Below are positions 1-5,754 of a stretch of DNA of 6,034 nucleotides, piece by piece. The stretch is from positions 1 to 6,034 of the forward strand of contig JANMMJ010000046.1 in the NCBI GenBank assembly GCA_031373255.1, read 5' to 3'. The notes under the pieces were generated by a model, which saw nothing but the letters and a program-made list of their open reading frames with translations, did not search any database and was not told the DNA's origin. Source of the stretch: JANMMJ01 sp031373255. GTDB taxonomy: Bacteria > Pseudomonadota > Alphaproteobacteria > Rhizobiales > Aestuariivirgaceae. A program made the position numbers and the translations under genes. The stretch's first letter is position 1, and every line of letters begins with the position of its first letter.

Positions 1-35
1 GCGATGAGGCAAGCGGTAAAGATCAGGTCGATCAT
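1..35 (-). CDS. 5' end of an unidentified leftward gene (partial)
   Basis: On the minus strand an ATG at 35-33 opens a frame that runs off the left edge without a stop, reading MIDLIFTACLIA. It is preceded by AAAGGAG (positions 50-44), eight bases from the ATG, a very good Shine-Dalgarno that makes this a real start rather than a chance codon. The visible residues are mostly hydrophobic, so the protein may begin with a signal-anchor or a membrane segment, but twelve residues are too few to decide. I do not recognise the family. It is divergent from the M24 peptidase gene and the two share the intergenic region. Confidence 0.6.
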   Translation of the reverse strand, partial: MIDLIFTACLI

Positions 36-210
36 GACACTGTCTCCTTTCAGGCTCTGAACTTGCCGAAAGGATGGCATATGACGCGTGAAACCAGTGT
101 GATGACCGCGTTACACGCTTGCTGAGCACCGCACTTACTTACAGAATTGATTTGTTGTGATAGCTTCTGACCTGAGTGACTACAGGATCAGAAATCGGCG
201 GAGACCGCAC
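36..210. promoter_or_regulatory. Divergent intergenic region, left-edge gene <> M24 gene
   Basis: This region must hold promoters for both flanking genes. For the rightward gene the best sigma70-like pair I see is TTGCTG (119-124), a 17-bp spacer, and CAGAAT (142-147), predicting a start of transcription near 154. That is a partial match only. Upstream of it is an imperfect inverted repeat, GTGTGA (97-102) and TTACAC (111-116), with one mismatch, a possible operator. I see no convincing leftward promoter and no small gene here. Confidence 0.35.
200..203 (+). promoter_or_regulatory. Ribosome binding site that decides the M24 start
   Basis: GGAG lies seven bases before the ATG at 211. The same frame is open back to a GTG at 157, but no purine-rich site precedes that GTG, and it sits almost on the predicted transcription start. 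The 18 extra residues are polar and arginine-rich, unlike the start of this family. I therefore prefer 211. Confidence 0.6.
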
Positions 211-1392
211 ATGCCGGACGACAGCAAGACAACGCAGCACAAGCCGCCATTCGACACCAAGCTTCTCGACAGGCTGATGGAGGAAGCAGACCTCGACGCA
301 CTGGTGGTCAACTCAAAGCACAACATCCGCTACCTTATGGGAGGCTACAATTTCTTCTTTTTCGGGGCGATGGATGCGGTTGGGGTCAGCCGCTACCTGC
401 CGATTTTCGTCTACCGGCGCGGCCATCCCGAACAGTCGGCCTATGTCGGAAATCGCATGGAGAATTATGAGCGCGAACTGGGGCGCTTGTGGGCGCCATC
501 CCTGGCGCTAAATAACTGGGGATCGCTCGATTCGATCGGCGACGCGATAGCTCACCTCAAGAAGCTTGGCGGCTGCCGGCGGATCGGGTTCGAGACGGCT
601 TTCATGCCGGCCGATGCCGCCGATGCGCTGCGGGACGGGCTGGGCAACAGCACCTTTGCAGACGCTCTCGAAGTCCTGGAGCGGCTTCGCGCGGTAAAGA
701 CGCCGGAGGAACTTGACCTTCTCGAGCAAGCCTCGGACAAGGTGATCGATTCCATGCTGGAAGTCATCGGCGGACATGGGGTGGGCAGCAGCAAGGCCGA
801 GATCGTGGAGGCTTTGCGGCTGGCGGAACAATCGCGCGGCCTCACCTTTGAATATTGCCTGATTACCGGGGGGACCAGCGTCAATCGTTCGGCGTCCGAC
901 TACCGTATCAAGCCCGGCGATCCGGCCTCAATCGACTCCGGGGGAAACTACAAGGGCTATATTGGCGACCTGTGCCGCATGGCTGTGGCGGGCGAGCCCG
1001 ACGGCGAGCTGAAGGACCTGCTGGCGGAAATTGAAGAGGTGCAACAGGCGGCGCGAAAGCCCATCCGTCCCGGTGCCCTGGGACAGGAAATATTCGATGC
1101 CGGCGATGGCATGCTGGCGCGGATGCCGAGCAAGGGCTGCACGGTGTTTACCGCCCACGGCATGGGACTGGTGACCCATGAAGCGCCACGGCTGACGAGC
1201 ACGGGGGCAGTGCCCTATGACGGCGTTGATGCGAAAAGGCCGCTTCGGGCGGGCTATGTGATCTCGATTGAAACGACGATGCAGCATCCCAGGCGGGGCT
1301 ATATCAAGCTTGAGGACACGGTCTGCGTGACTGACTCCGGCTGCAAGGGTCTGGGCGACCACGGGCGGGGCTGGAATCGCTTCGGCCGATAG
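211..1392 (+). CDS. M24-family metallopeptidase (Xaa-Pro aminopeptidase/creatinase-like)
   Basis: A cytosolic two-domain pita-bread enzyme of 393 residues from the ATG at 211. Residues of roughly 15-150 form a creatinase-type N-terminal domain, including a VVNSKHNIRYLMGGYN segment. The remainder is the M24 catalytic domain. All five dinuclear metal ligands are visible: D242 (IDSGG), D253 (GDLCR), H316 (AHGMGL), E354 (SIETT) and E368 (KLEDTV). H323 (THEAP) matches the usual second-shell histidine. The protein should therefore be an active hydrolase. Known M24 members cleave Xaa-Pro bonds or small C-N substrates such as creatine and ectoine; the substrate here cannot be read from sequence. There is no signal peptide. 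The photolyase gene follows after 32 bp on the same strand, so co-transcription is possible, without an obvious functional link. Confidence 0.85.
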   Translation: MPDDSKTTQHKPPFDTKLLDRLMEEADLDALVVNSKHNIRYLMGGYNFFFFGAMDAVGVSRYLPIFVYRRGHPEQSAYVGNRMENYERELGRLWAPSLALNNWGSLDSIGDAIAHLKKLGGCRRIGFETAFMPADAADALRDGLGNSTFADALEVLERLRAVKTPEELDLLEQASDKVIDSMLEVIGGHGVGSSKAEIVEALRLAEQSRGLTFEYCLITGGTSVNRSASDYRIKPGDPASIDSGGNYKGYIGDLCRMAVAGEPDGELKDLLAEIEEVQQAARKPIRPGALGQEIFDAGDGMLARMPSKGCTVFTAHGMGLVTHEAPRLTSTGAVPYDGVDAKRPLRAGYVISIETTMQHPRRGYIKLEDTVCVTDSGCKGLGDHGRGWNRFGR

Positions 1393-1424
1393 ATCTCCCG
1401 GCCCCCTCATTTCGTACCCTGTTC

Positions 1425-2855
1425 ATGTCAAAACCGGTGATCATGTGGTTCCGGCAGGATTTGCGTCTTGCCGACAATGCAGCCCTTTGCGCTGCCGCTG
1501 CGGCTGGTCCGGTCATATGCCTGTATATACAGGATGACGAGACGCCGGGTGAATGGCGGTGGGGCGGGGCCAGCCGATGGTGGCTGCATCGCAGTCTGGA
1601 AGCATTGGGCAAATCAATCAAACTGACACTACGCTCAGGCAAGGCGGACCTTATTCTCGCTGATGTGTTGAAGGAGTCAGGGGCAACGGCAGTCTATTTC
1701 GCCCGGGATTACGCACCGTGGTCGCCAAATCTGGAGGTGAAGGTCAAGGCGGCATGCGACATGGCGGGGGCAAGTTGTCACCGCTTTGGCGGATTTCTCC
1801 TGCATGAGCCCGAAGCGATCCGTACTGGCGCAGGCGAACCCTACAAAGTCTATACGCCTTTTTCCCGGGCTTGCCTTGCAACCGGGGACCCGCGTTTGCC
1901 TCGGCCGGTGCCGAAAATCACTCCGTGGGACGGGAAATTGGCGTCCGACAAACTGGCCGATTGGCACCTGCTTCCCGCCAATCATAACTGGGCGAAAGGT
2001 TTCGAGTCGAGTTGGATGCCTGGGGAAGCGGATGCGAGAGAGCGATTGAAAGACTTTATCGGTAATGACCTCAAAGGTTACGCGGATAATCGGGATCGGC
2101 CAGATCTTTCGCAAACCTCGCACTTGTCTCCACATCTCCATTGGGGCGAGATCAGCCCCGTTCAATGCTGGACGAGCGTCAGGGCTGCAATGTTGCATGC
2201 CGCCGGAACGCTTGACCGGGACGGCGAAAAATACCTCAAAGAGGTGCTTTGGCGGGAATTCTCCTATCATCTCCTGTACCATTGGCCGCACCTGCCCGAA
2301 AAGCCGTTCAAATCAGAATATGAGGCGTTTCCATGGTCTTCGGAATCCGATCAATTCCGGAAATGGCAGCGAGGCGATACTGGTTATTCGATTGTTGATG
2401 CCGGAATGCGTGAGTTGTGGGCAACCGGATACATGCACAACCGCGTGCGCATGATCGTCGCGTCGTTCCTGATCAAGGATTTGCTGGTTCCCTGGCAGGA
2501 CGGCGAGCGGTGGTTCTGGGACACGCTAGTTGACGCCGATATCGCCAACAATGCCGCGAGCTGGCAGTGGGTTGCAGGATGCGGGGCGGATGCCGCTCCC
2601 TATTTCCGCATTTTCAACCCGGTAGTCCAGGGAGAGAAATTCGACCCAAAGGGCAAATATGTGCGGAAATGGGTGCCGGAGCTCGAGAAACTTCCGGACA
2701 ATGTCATTCACAAGCCCTGGGAAGCCTCCGCCTTTGACCTGGCGCAGGCTGGGATCACACTTGGGAAGACCTTTCCTTTACGGTTGGTCGAGCACCAGGC
2801 CGCGCGAGATCGGGCTCTTGCGGCATTGAAATCGATCAAGGCGGGGCCTTCCTGA
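1425..2855 (+). CDS. phrB: Deoxyribodipyrimidine photolyase (CPD photolyase, cryptochrome/photolyase family)
   Basis: FAD enzyme of 476 residues, normal for the family, that uses blue light to split cyclobutane pyrimidine dimers. Residues about 4-165 are the alpha/beta photolyase domain, opening with WFRQDLRLADN. The helical FAD domain runs from about 200 to 470, with SHLSPHLHWGEISP, LWREF (W276), GYSIVDAGMREL, MHNRVRM and FRIFNPVVQGEKFD. By alignment in my head to E. coli PhrB, W304, W357 and W380 match the electron-transfer triad W306/W359/W382. N376 matches the flavin-N5 asparagine and W382 matches W384. The Asn-Glu pair that binds the folate antenna in E. coli is replaced by Trp99-Ser100, so the antenna is uncertain. 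It resembles alphaproteobacterial enzymes such as Agrobacterium PhrA, so class III is an alternative to class I. The ATG at 1425 has no clear Shine-Dalgarno, but the family N-terminus fits it. The 3' end overlaps lysR by 20 bp. Confidence 0.95.
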   Translation: MSKPVIMWFRQDLRLADNAALCAAAAAGPVICLYIQDDETPGEWRWGGASRWWLHRSLEALGKSIKLTLRSGKADLILADVLKESGATAVYFARDYAPWSPNLEVKVKAACDMAGASCHRFGGFLLHEPEAIRTGAGEPYKVYTPFSRACLATGDPRLPRPVPKITPWDGKLASDKLADWHLLPANHNWAKGFESSWMPGEADARERLKDFIGNDLKGYADNRDRPDLSQTSHLSPHLHWGEISPVQCWTSVRAAMLHAAGTLDRDGEKYLKEVLWREFSYHLLYHWPHLPEKPFKSEYEAFPWSSESDQFRKWQRGDTGYSIVDAGMRELWATGYMHNRVRMIVASFLIKDLLVPWQDGERWFWDTLVDADIANNAASWQWVAGCGADAAPYFRIFNPVVQGEKFDPKGKYVRKWVPELEKLPDNVIHKPWEASAFDLAQAGITLGKTFPLRLVEHQAARDRALAALKSIKAGPS

Positions 2856-3729
2856 ACCGATCAACCAGGAAATCAATGAAAAGGCGGAGCTTGGCCGACA
2901 TGAAGCGCGTTGGCGGATAGATCGCGTAAAACGTCAGAGGTTTCGGTTCGAAACCATCTAACAGTTGAAGCAGAGCCCCAGATGCGAGCTCACGGCGGAC
3001 GATGAAGGCGGGCAGAAGCGCAATCCCCAATCCCGCAACCGCCGCTTGGCGCAGAACATCTCCGTTGTTGGAGCACATTTTCTGGCGAATGAACACGGTC
3101 TCCTCACCGCCTGAGCCCCGGATCAGCCATTTTGGCGCCGGGCCGGGCGGGCCGTAGTAAAGCGCATCATGGTCCGGCAAGTCCTCGGGCCCCTTCGGCC
3201 GGCCCCTGGCGCTGCAATAGGCCGGAGCGGCGTAGATGCCCATTTCTATTTGAGCCAGTTTCCGGGCAGACAGGCTTGAATCCGGCACGTCGCCAATCCG
3301 GAGCGTGACGTCAAAGCCTTCCTCATAAGGATCGACAAAGCGGTCATTGAGGATCAGGGCAATATGAAGTGCAGGGTAGCGCAGCATGAATTCGGCCACT
3401 GCCGGGGCCAAGTGGGACACGCCCAGGCTCATGGGTGCGTTGATCTTCAAGGTACCGGCGGGTTCGGCATGAAGGGCAGCGACTGCACTGTCCGCCTCCG
3501 CCAAATCCGAAAGAATGGTCCGGGCGCGCTCGAGATAGGCAAATCCCGCTTCAGTGAGCTTTACGGCGCGGGTCGAGCGGCGCAGCAACTGCACGCCGAG
3601 CGATGCTTCTAGCGCCGCAATCTGGCGGCTGGCCTGAGATTTGGACATGCCAAGCTCTTTGGCGGCAGTGGAAAAACCGCCCTCTTCCGCAACGGTCGCG
3701 AAGGTATTTATCGCCGTGAGTTTGTCCAT
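2836..3729 (-). CDS. LysR-type transcriptional regulator, CrgA-like
   Basis: A DNA-binding regulator of 297 residues, the usual LysR length. Residues 1-62 are the winged helix-turn-helix: FSTAAKELGMSKSQASRQI is followed by LE, LG and the RRSTRAVKLTEAG wing. From about residue 88 (GTLKINAPMSLG) to 295 lies the periplasmic-binding-like effector domain. It has the DRFVDPYEEGFDVTLRIG and NNGDVLRQAAVAGLGIALLP stretches typical of the CrgA-like group. The start MDKL is standard for the family, although no Shine-Dalgarno is visible upstream. The gene is divergent from pirin-FMN reductase across 93 bp that hold a LysR-type palindrome touching its own start codon. I therefore infer that it controls that pair and probably itself. 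Neisseria CrgA is known to act on the neighbouring quinone reductase gene mdaB, a parallel arrangement. The effector is unknown. Confidence 0.93.
   Translation of the reverse strand: MDKLTAINTFATVAEEGGFSTAAKELGMSKSQASRQIAALEASLGVQLLRRSTRAVKLTEAGFAYLERARTILSDLAEADSAVAALHAEPAGTLKINAPMSLGVSHLAPAVAEFMLRYPALHIALILNDRFVDPYEEGFDVTLRIGDVPDSSLSARKLAQIEMGIYAAPAYCSARGRPKGPEDLPDHDALYYGPPGPAPKWLIRGSGGEETVFIRQKMCSNNGDVLRQAAVAGLGIALLPAFIVRRELASGALLQLLDGFEPKPLTFYAIYPPTRFMSAKLRLFIDFLVDRFRKAPP
2849..2871. repeat. Inverted repeat at the photolyase/lysR junction
   Basis: TTCCTG (2849-2854) and CAGGAA (2866-2871) form a perfect 6-bp stem around an 11-base loop, spanning the photolyase stop and lying inside the end of lysR. 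Neither direction shows a T-run after it, so if it ends photolyase transcripts it is a poor terminator. It may only protect the mRNA 3' end or be chance. Confidence 0.25.
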
Positions 3730-3730
3730 T

Positions 3731-3747
3731 GTTGCAATTTACGCAAC
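3731..3747. promoter_or_regulatory. Candidate LysR operator, palindrome GTTGC-N7-GCAAC
   Basis: GTTGCAATTTACGCAAC is a perfect 5-bp inverted repeat around a 7-bp AT-rich centre, and its core TGC-N7-GCA satisfies the T-N11-A rule of LysR recognition sites. Its centre is near 3739. If pirin transcription starts near 3804 (inferred from the promoter call), the centre sits at about -65, the classical position of a LysR recognition site. It ends one base before the lysR ATG, so bound protein would also cover the lysR leader, consistent with autorepression. Confidence 0.55.
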
Positions 3748-3748
3748 T

Positions 3749-3786
3749 ATTTATCCTGTTTTCTGCCTATTGTCATTTATTCTGTT
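3749..3786. repeat. Two 12-bp direct repeats in the lysR-pirin control region
   Basis: ATTTATCCTGTT (3749-3760) and ATTTATTCTGTT (3775-3786) differ at one base and are offset by 26 bp, about two and a half helical turns. They lie between the LysR palindrome and the pirin start, and the second overlaps the proposed promoter spacer. They could be activation subsites for LysR or sites for a second regulator. Confidence 0.5.
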
Positions 3787-3797
3787 GGTAATACATG
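3770..3797 (+). promoter_or_regulatory. Possible sigma70-type promoter for pirin-FMN reductase
   Basis: TTGTCA (3770-3775, five of six to TTGACA), a 16-bp spacer and TACATG (3792-3797, a weak -10) would start transcription near 3804. On the other strand the same bases read ATGACA (3776-3771), a possible -35 for lysR with GATAAA (3755-3750) as its -10. The two promoters may therefore be interlocked. A weak -10 is common for genes that need a LysR activator. This is a pattern match only. Confidence 0.3.
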
Positions 3798-3822
3798 TGC
3801 ATCTCACACGCAGGAGGTTTCC

Positions 3823-4521
3823 ATGATCACCATTCGCAAGGCGGAAGAGCGCGGCCGGGCCAATTTCGGCTGGCTGGATTCACGCCACAGCCTCTCATTT
3901 GGCCAGTATCACGACCCCGAACACATGGGATTTGGCCCTTTGCGCGTCATCAACGACGACCGGGTCGCAGCCGGCGGCGGCTTCGATACGCATGGACATA
4001 AGGATATGGAGATCATTTCATATGTGCTGGAAGGCGCTCTTGCGCATAAGGACTCGATTGGCACCGGCTCGGTCATACGGCCGGGCAACGTGCAGCGCAT
4101 GTCGGCTGGAACCGGCATCCGCCATTCGGAGTTCAATGACTCGAAGACCGAACCGGTGCATTTCCTGCAAATCTGGATCATGCCGGAAAGCCAAGGAATT
4201 GCACCTTCCTATGAACAGAAGAGCTTTTCCGATGCCGAACGGCAGGGTGTACTCAGGCTTGTCGCCTCGGGCTCGCCCCGCGACGGTGCCGTGAAACTCC
4301 ACCAGGACGCCGATCTCTACGCCTCGATGCTCAAGACTGAAGAAGCGGTATCTTTCGCTCCCAAGCCAGGCCGCGGCCAATGGCTTCAGGTGGCGCACGG
4401 TGCTGTTTCGGTGAATGGCACCCATCTCAAAGAAGGGGATGGTGCCGCCATTTCCGGCGAGGCAAAGATCGACATCGCGGCAAGGGAAGACGCCGAAGTT
4501 TTGTTTTTCGATATGGGTTAA
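3823..4521 (+). CDS. Pirin-family bicupin (YhhW-like, putative quercetin 2,3-dioxygenase)
   Basis: A cytosolic bicupin of 232 residues, the length of E. coli YhhW. The N-terminal cupin opens with a family-typical ITIRKAEERGRANFGWLDSRHSLSFGQYHDP segment, here described in pieces: RKAEERG at 5-11, SRHSLSFGQY at 20-29. The metal-binding residues H57 and H59 (THGHKDMEI), H101 and E103 (GIRHSEFN) are all present and at the same numbers as the YhhW ligands. The C-terminal cupin has no metal set. YhhW-type pirins bind a divalent metal and cleave the flavonol quercetin in vitro; the physiological substrate is unsettled. Start at 3823 is fixed by AGGAGG (3812-3817) five bases upstream. Ten bases separate its stop from the FMN reductase start, so they are one operon, probably under the divergent LysR. 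Confidence 0.93.
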   Translation: MITIRKAEERGRANFGWLDSRHSLSFGQYHDPEHMGFGPLRVINDDRVAAGGGFDTHGHKDMEIISYVLEGALAHKDSIGTGSVIRPGNVQRMSAGTGIRHSEFNDSKTEPVHFLQIWIMPESQGIAPSYEQKSFSDAERQGVLRLVASGSPRDGAVKLHQDADLYASMLKTEEAVSFAPKPGRGQWLQVAHGAVSVNGTHLKEGDGAAISGEAKIDIAAREDAEVLFFDMG

Positions 4522-4531
4522 AGGAGATGCG

Positions 4532-5074
4532 ATGAAGATACTGGCGATTTCGGGAGCGCTCCGCAAAGCGTCGCTCAACACGACGCTGTTGCGGTCGCTG
4601 CAACCGCTTGCCCCAGAGGGGATGGCGATCGAAATTGCCACGCTTCACGGTATTCCGCCTTACGATGGCGATCAAGAAACAGCCTCCGGGAAGCCGGAGG
4701 CTGTGACGGACCTTGACCAGCTTATCCGGGCAGCCGACGGCATCATCATTTCAACCCCGGAGTATAATTTTTCGGTGCCGGGGGTTCTCAAGAATGCGAC
4801 CGACTGGCTGTCCCGCGGCGGCAGCCCATTCAAATGGAAGCGCACCGGTATCATGGGGGCTTCCACCGGCGCGCTCGGCACGGCGCGGGCCCAGTATCAC
4901 CTGCGGCAAAACCTGCAGGCGCTCGAAGCCATTGTGATGCCCAAGCCGGAGATCTTCGTGACACAGGCGAACAAGAAACTCGATGCTGACGGCCACATCT
5001 CCGACGATGCAACCCGGGACGTGGTGAAACGCTGGCTCGTGGCGTTCAGTGACTGGGTGGAGAAGAAGCCCTAA
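4532..5074 (+). CDS. NADPH-dependent FMN reductase (ChrR/YieF-type flavodoxin-like quinone/azo reductase)
   Basis: A flavodoxin-fold protein of 180 residues, normal for the family. MKILAISGALRKASLN at the N-terminus is the phosphate-binding loop for FMN (SGALRKAS, 7-14). The family signature TPEYNFSVPGVLKNA lies at 75-89, and the following strand and loop GASTGALGTARAQ at 109-121 form the other flavin edge. Such enzymes use NAD(P)H to reduce quinones, azo dyes, flavins or chromate, usually by two electrons and thus limiting radical formation. The frame is open upstream into pirin, but AAAGGAG at 4520-4526 places translation at 4532. It is the second gene of the pirin operon. Codons 50-58 encode a perfect 11-bp stem-loop (separate entry). 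Its TAA shares bases with the rpe stop on the other strand. Confidence 0.93.
   Translation: MKILAISGALRKASLNTTLLRSLQPLAPEGMAIEIATLHGIPPYDGDQETASGKPEAVTDLDQLIRAADGIIISTPEYNFSVPGVLKNATDWLSRGGSPFKWKRTGIMGASTGALGTARAQYHLRQNLQALEAIVMPKPEIFVTQANKKLDADGHISDDATRDVVKRWLVAFSDWVEKKP
4674..4704 (-). terminator. Intrinsic-terminator-like hairpin inside the FMN reductase gene, leftward
   Basis: ACAGCCTCCGG (4679-4689), loop GAAG (4690-4693) and CCGGAGGCTGT (4694-4704) make a perfect 11-bp, GC-rich stem with a 4-base loop. Reading leftward, the stem runs into TTTCTT (4679-4674), the T-rich tail expected of a Rho-independent terminator. Reading rightward the tail is GACGG, which is not. It lies about 370 bp past the rpe stop, so it could end read-through from gap-rpe. 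The alternative is a chance palindrome in codons for TASGKPEAV. Confidence 0.45.
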
Positions 5075-5739
5075 ACCGCGACACTCGTTGCGGCGGTGCG
5101 CAGGTTGCGAATATTGGCCTTGTAGTCACTGCCCTTGAACAGCGCCGATCCCGCGACCAGGACATTGGCGCCGGCGCGCACCGCTAACGGGGCCGTTTCA
5201 TTGGTGATGCCACCATCAACTTCGATATCGATGTTGCGGCCGCGCACCATTTCGCGAGCCTGCGAAATCTTGTCGAGCATCGCGCGGATGAAGGACTGAC
5301 CGCCAAAGCCAGGATTGACTGTCATGATCAGGATCAGGTCGAGCCGGTCGAGAACGTGGGCGATTGCGGAAACCGGGGTTGCCGGGGTGAGGGATACGCC
5401 GGCTCGCTTTCCAAGCGTCCTGACGGTTTGCAGGGAGCGGTCGAGATGGGGGCCAGCCTCGGCGTGAACCGTGATGATGTCGGCCCCTACCTTGGCGAAA
5501 TTCTCCAGATAAGGATCGACAGGGGCAATCATCAAATGAACGTCGAAGGTCTTTCGCGTGACCGGCCGGATTGCCTGAATCACCGGAAATCCGAATGAAA
5601 TGTTGGGAACAAAATGCCCATCCATCACATCGATATGGATCCAGTCGGCACCACCCTCATCAATGGCACGCACATCTTCCCCGAGGCGGGAAAAGTCCGC
5701 GGCCAGGATGGAGGGCGCGATCAGAAGCGGGCGGGTCAT
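5071..5739 (-). CDS. rpe: Ribulose-phosphate 3-epimerase
   Basis: Interconverts D-ribulose 5-phosphate and D-xylulose 5-phosphate in the pentose phosphate pathway (and the Calvin cycle where present). At 222 residues it is a full-length TIM barrel. The metal ligands H35 and D37 (HIDVMDGHFVPN), H68 (VHLM) and D175 (VDGGI) are all present, with D37 and D175 the acid/base pair. The flexible phosphate-side loop TVNPGFGGQ is at 140-148 and VAGSALF at 195-201. The PSILAADF start segment supports the ATG at 5739; the Shine-Dalgarno (AAGG, three bases away) is weak, and translation may be coupled to gap, whose stop is 15 bp upstream. Its TAG overlaps the convergent FMN reductase TAA within four bases, so no terminator can lie between the two genes outside coding sequence. 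Confidence 0.97.
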   Translation of the reverse strand: MTRPLLIAPSILAADFSRLGEDVRAIDEGGADWIHIDVMDGHFVPNISFGFPVIQAIRPVTRKTFDVHLMIAPVDPYLENFAKVGADIITVHAEAGPHLDRSLQTVRTLGKRAGVSLTPATPVSAIAHVLDRLDLILIMTVNPGFGGQSFIRAMLDKISQAREMVRGRNIDIEVDGGITNETAPLAVRAGANVLVAGSALFKGSDYKANIRNLRTAATSVAV

Positions 5740-5754
5740 GAGCCTTGGCGAGGC

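Noticed and set aside
157..210. GTG start at 157 for the M24 gene
   Set aside because: No Shine-Dalgarno before it, and the extra residues look non-coding; the ATG at 211 has GGAG at good spacing.
928..1410. Leftward open frame (160 codons) opposite the M24 gene
   Set aside because: The plus strand here encodes the M24 metal-binding core, and the antisense protein shows no family features.
1393..1424. SOS (LexA) box or terminator between M24 and photolyase
   Set aside because: Only a single GTTC (1421-1424) is present, without a second half-site at N7, and no hairpin with a T-run is visible.
1677..2291. Long leftward open frame (204 codons) opposite photolyase
   Set aside because: Overlaps the conserved photolyase coding sequence throughout; no motif and no ribosome binding site that I can support.
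3186..3209. GC-rich self-complementary stretch in lysR (GGGCC...GGCCC)
   Set aside because: Short stem in a biased Gly/Pro/Arg-coding linker with no T-run; explained by codon composition.
4415..4531. Upstream extension of FMN reductase into pirin
   Set aside because: The open frame continues by chance; AAAGGAG just before 4532 and the flavodoxin N-terminus MKILAISG fix the start.
4018..4641. Long leftward open frame (207 codons) opposite pirin
   Set aside because: It lies opposite a gene with complete family motifs, has no recognisable domain, and is a typical antisense shadow in GC-rich DNA.
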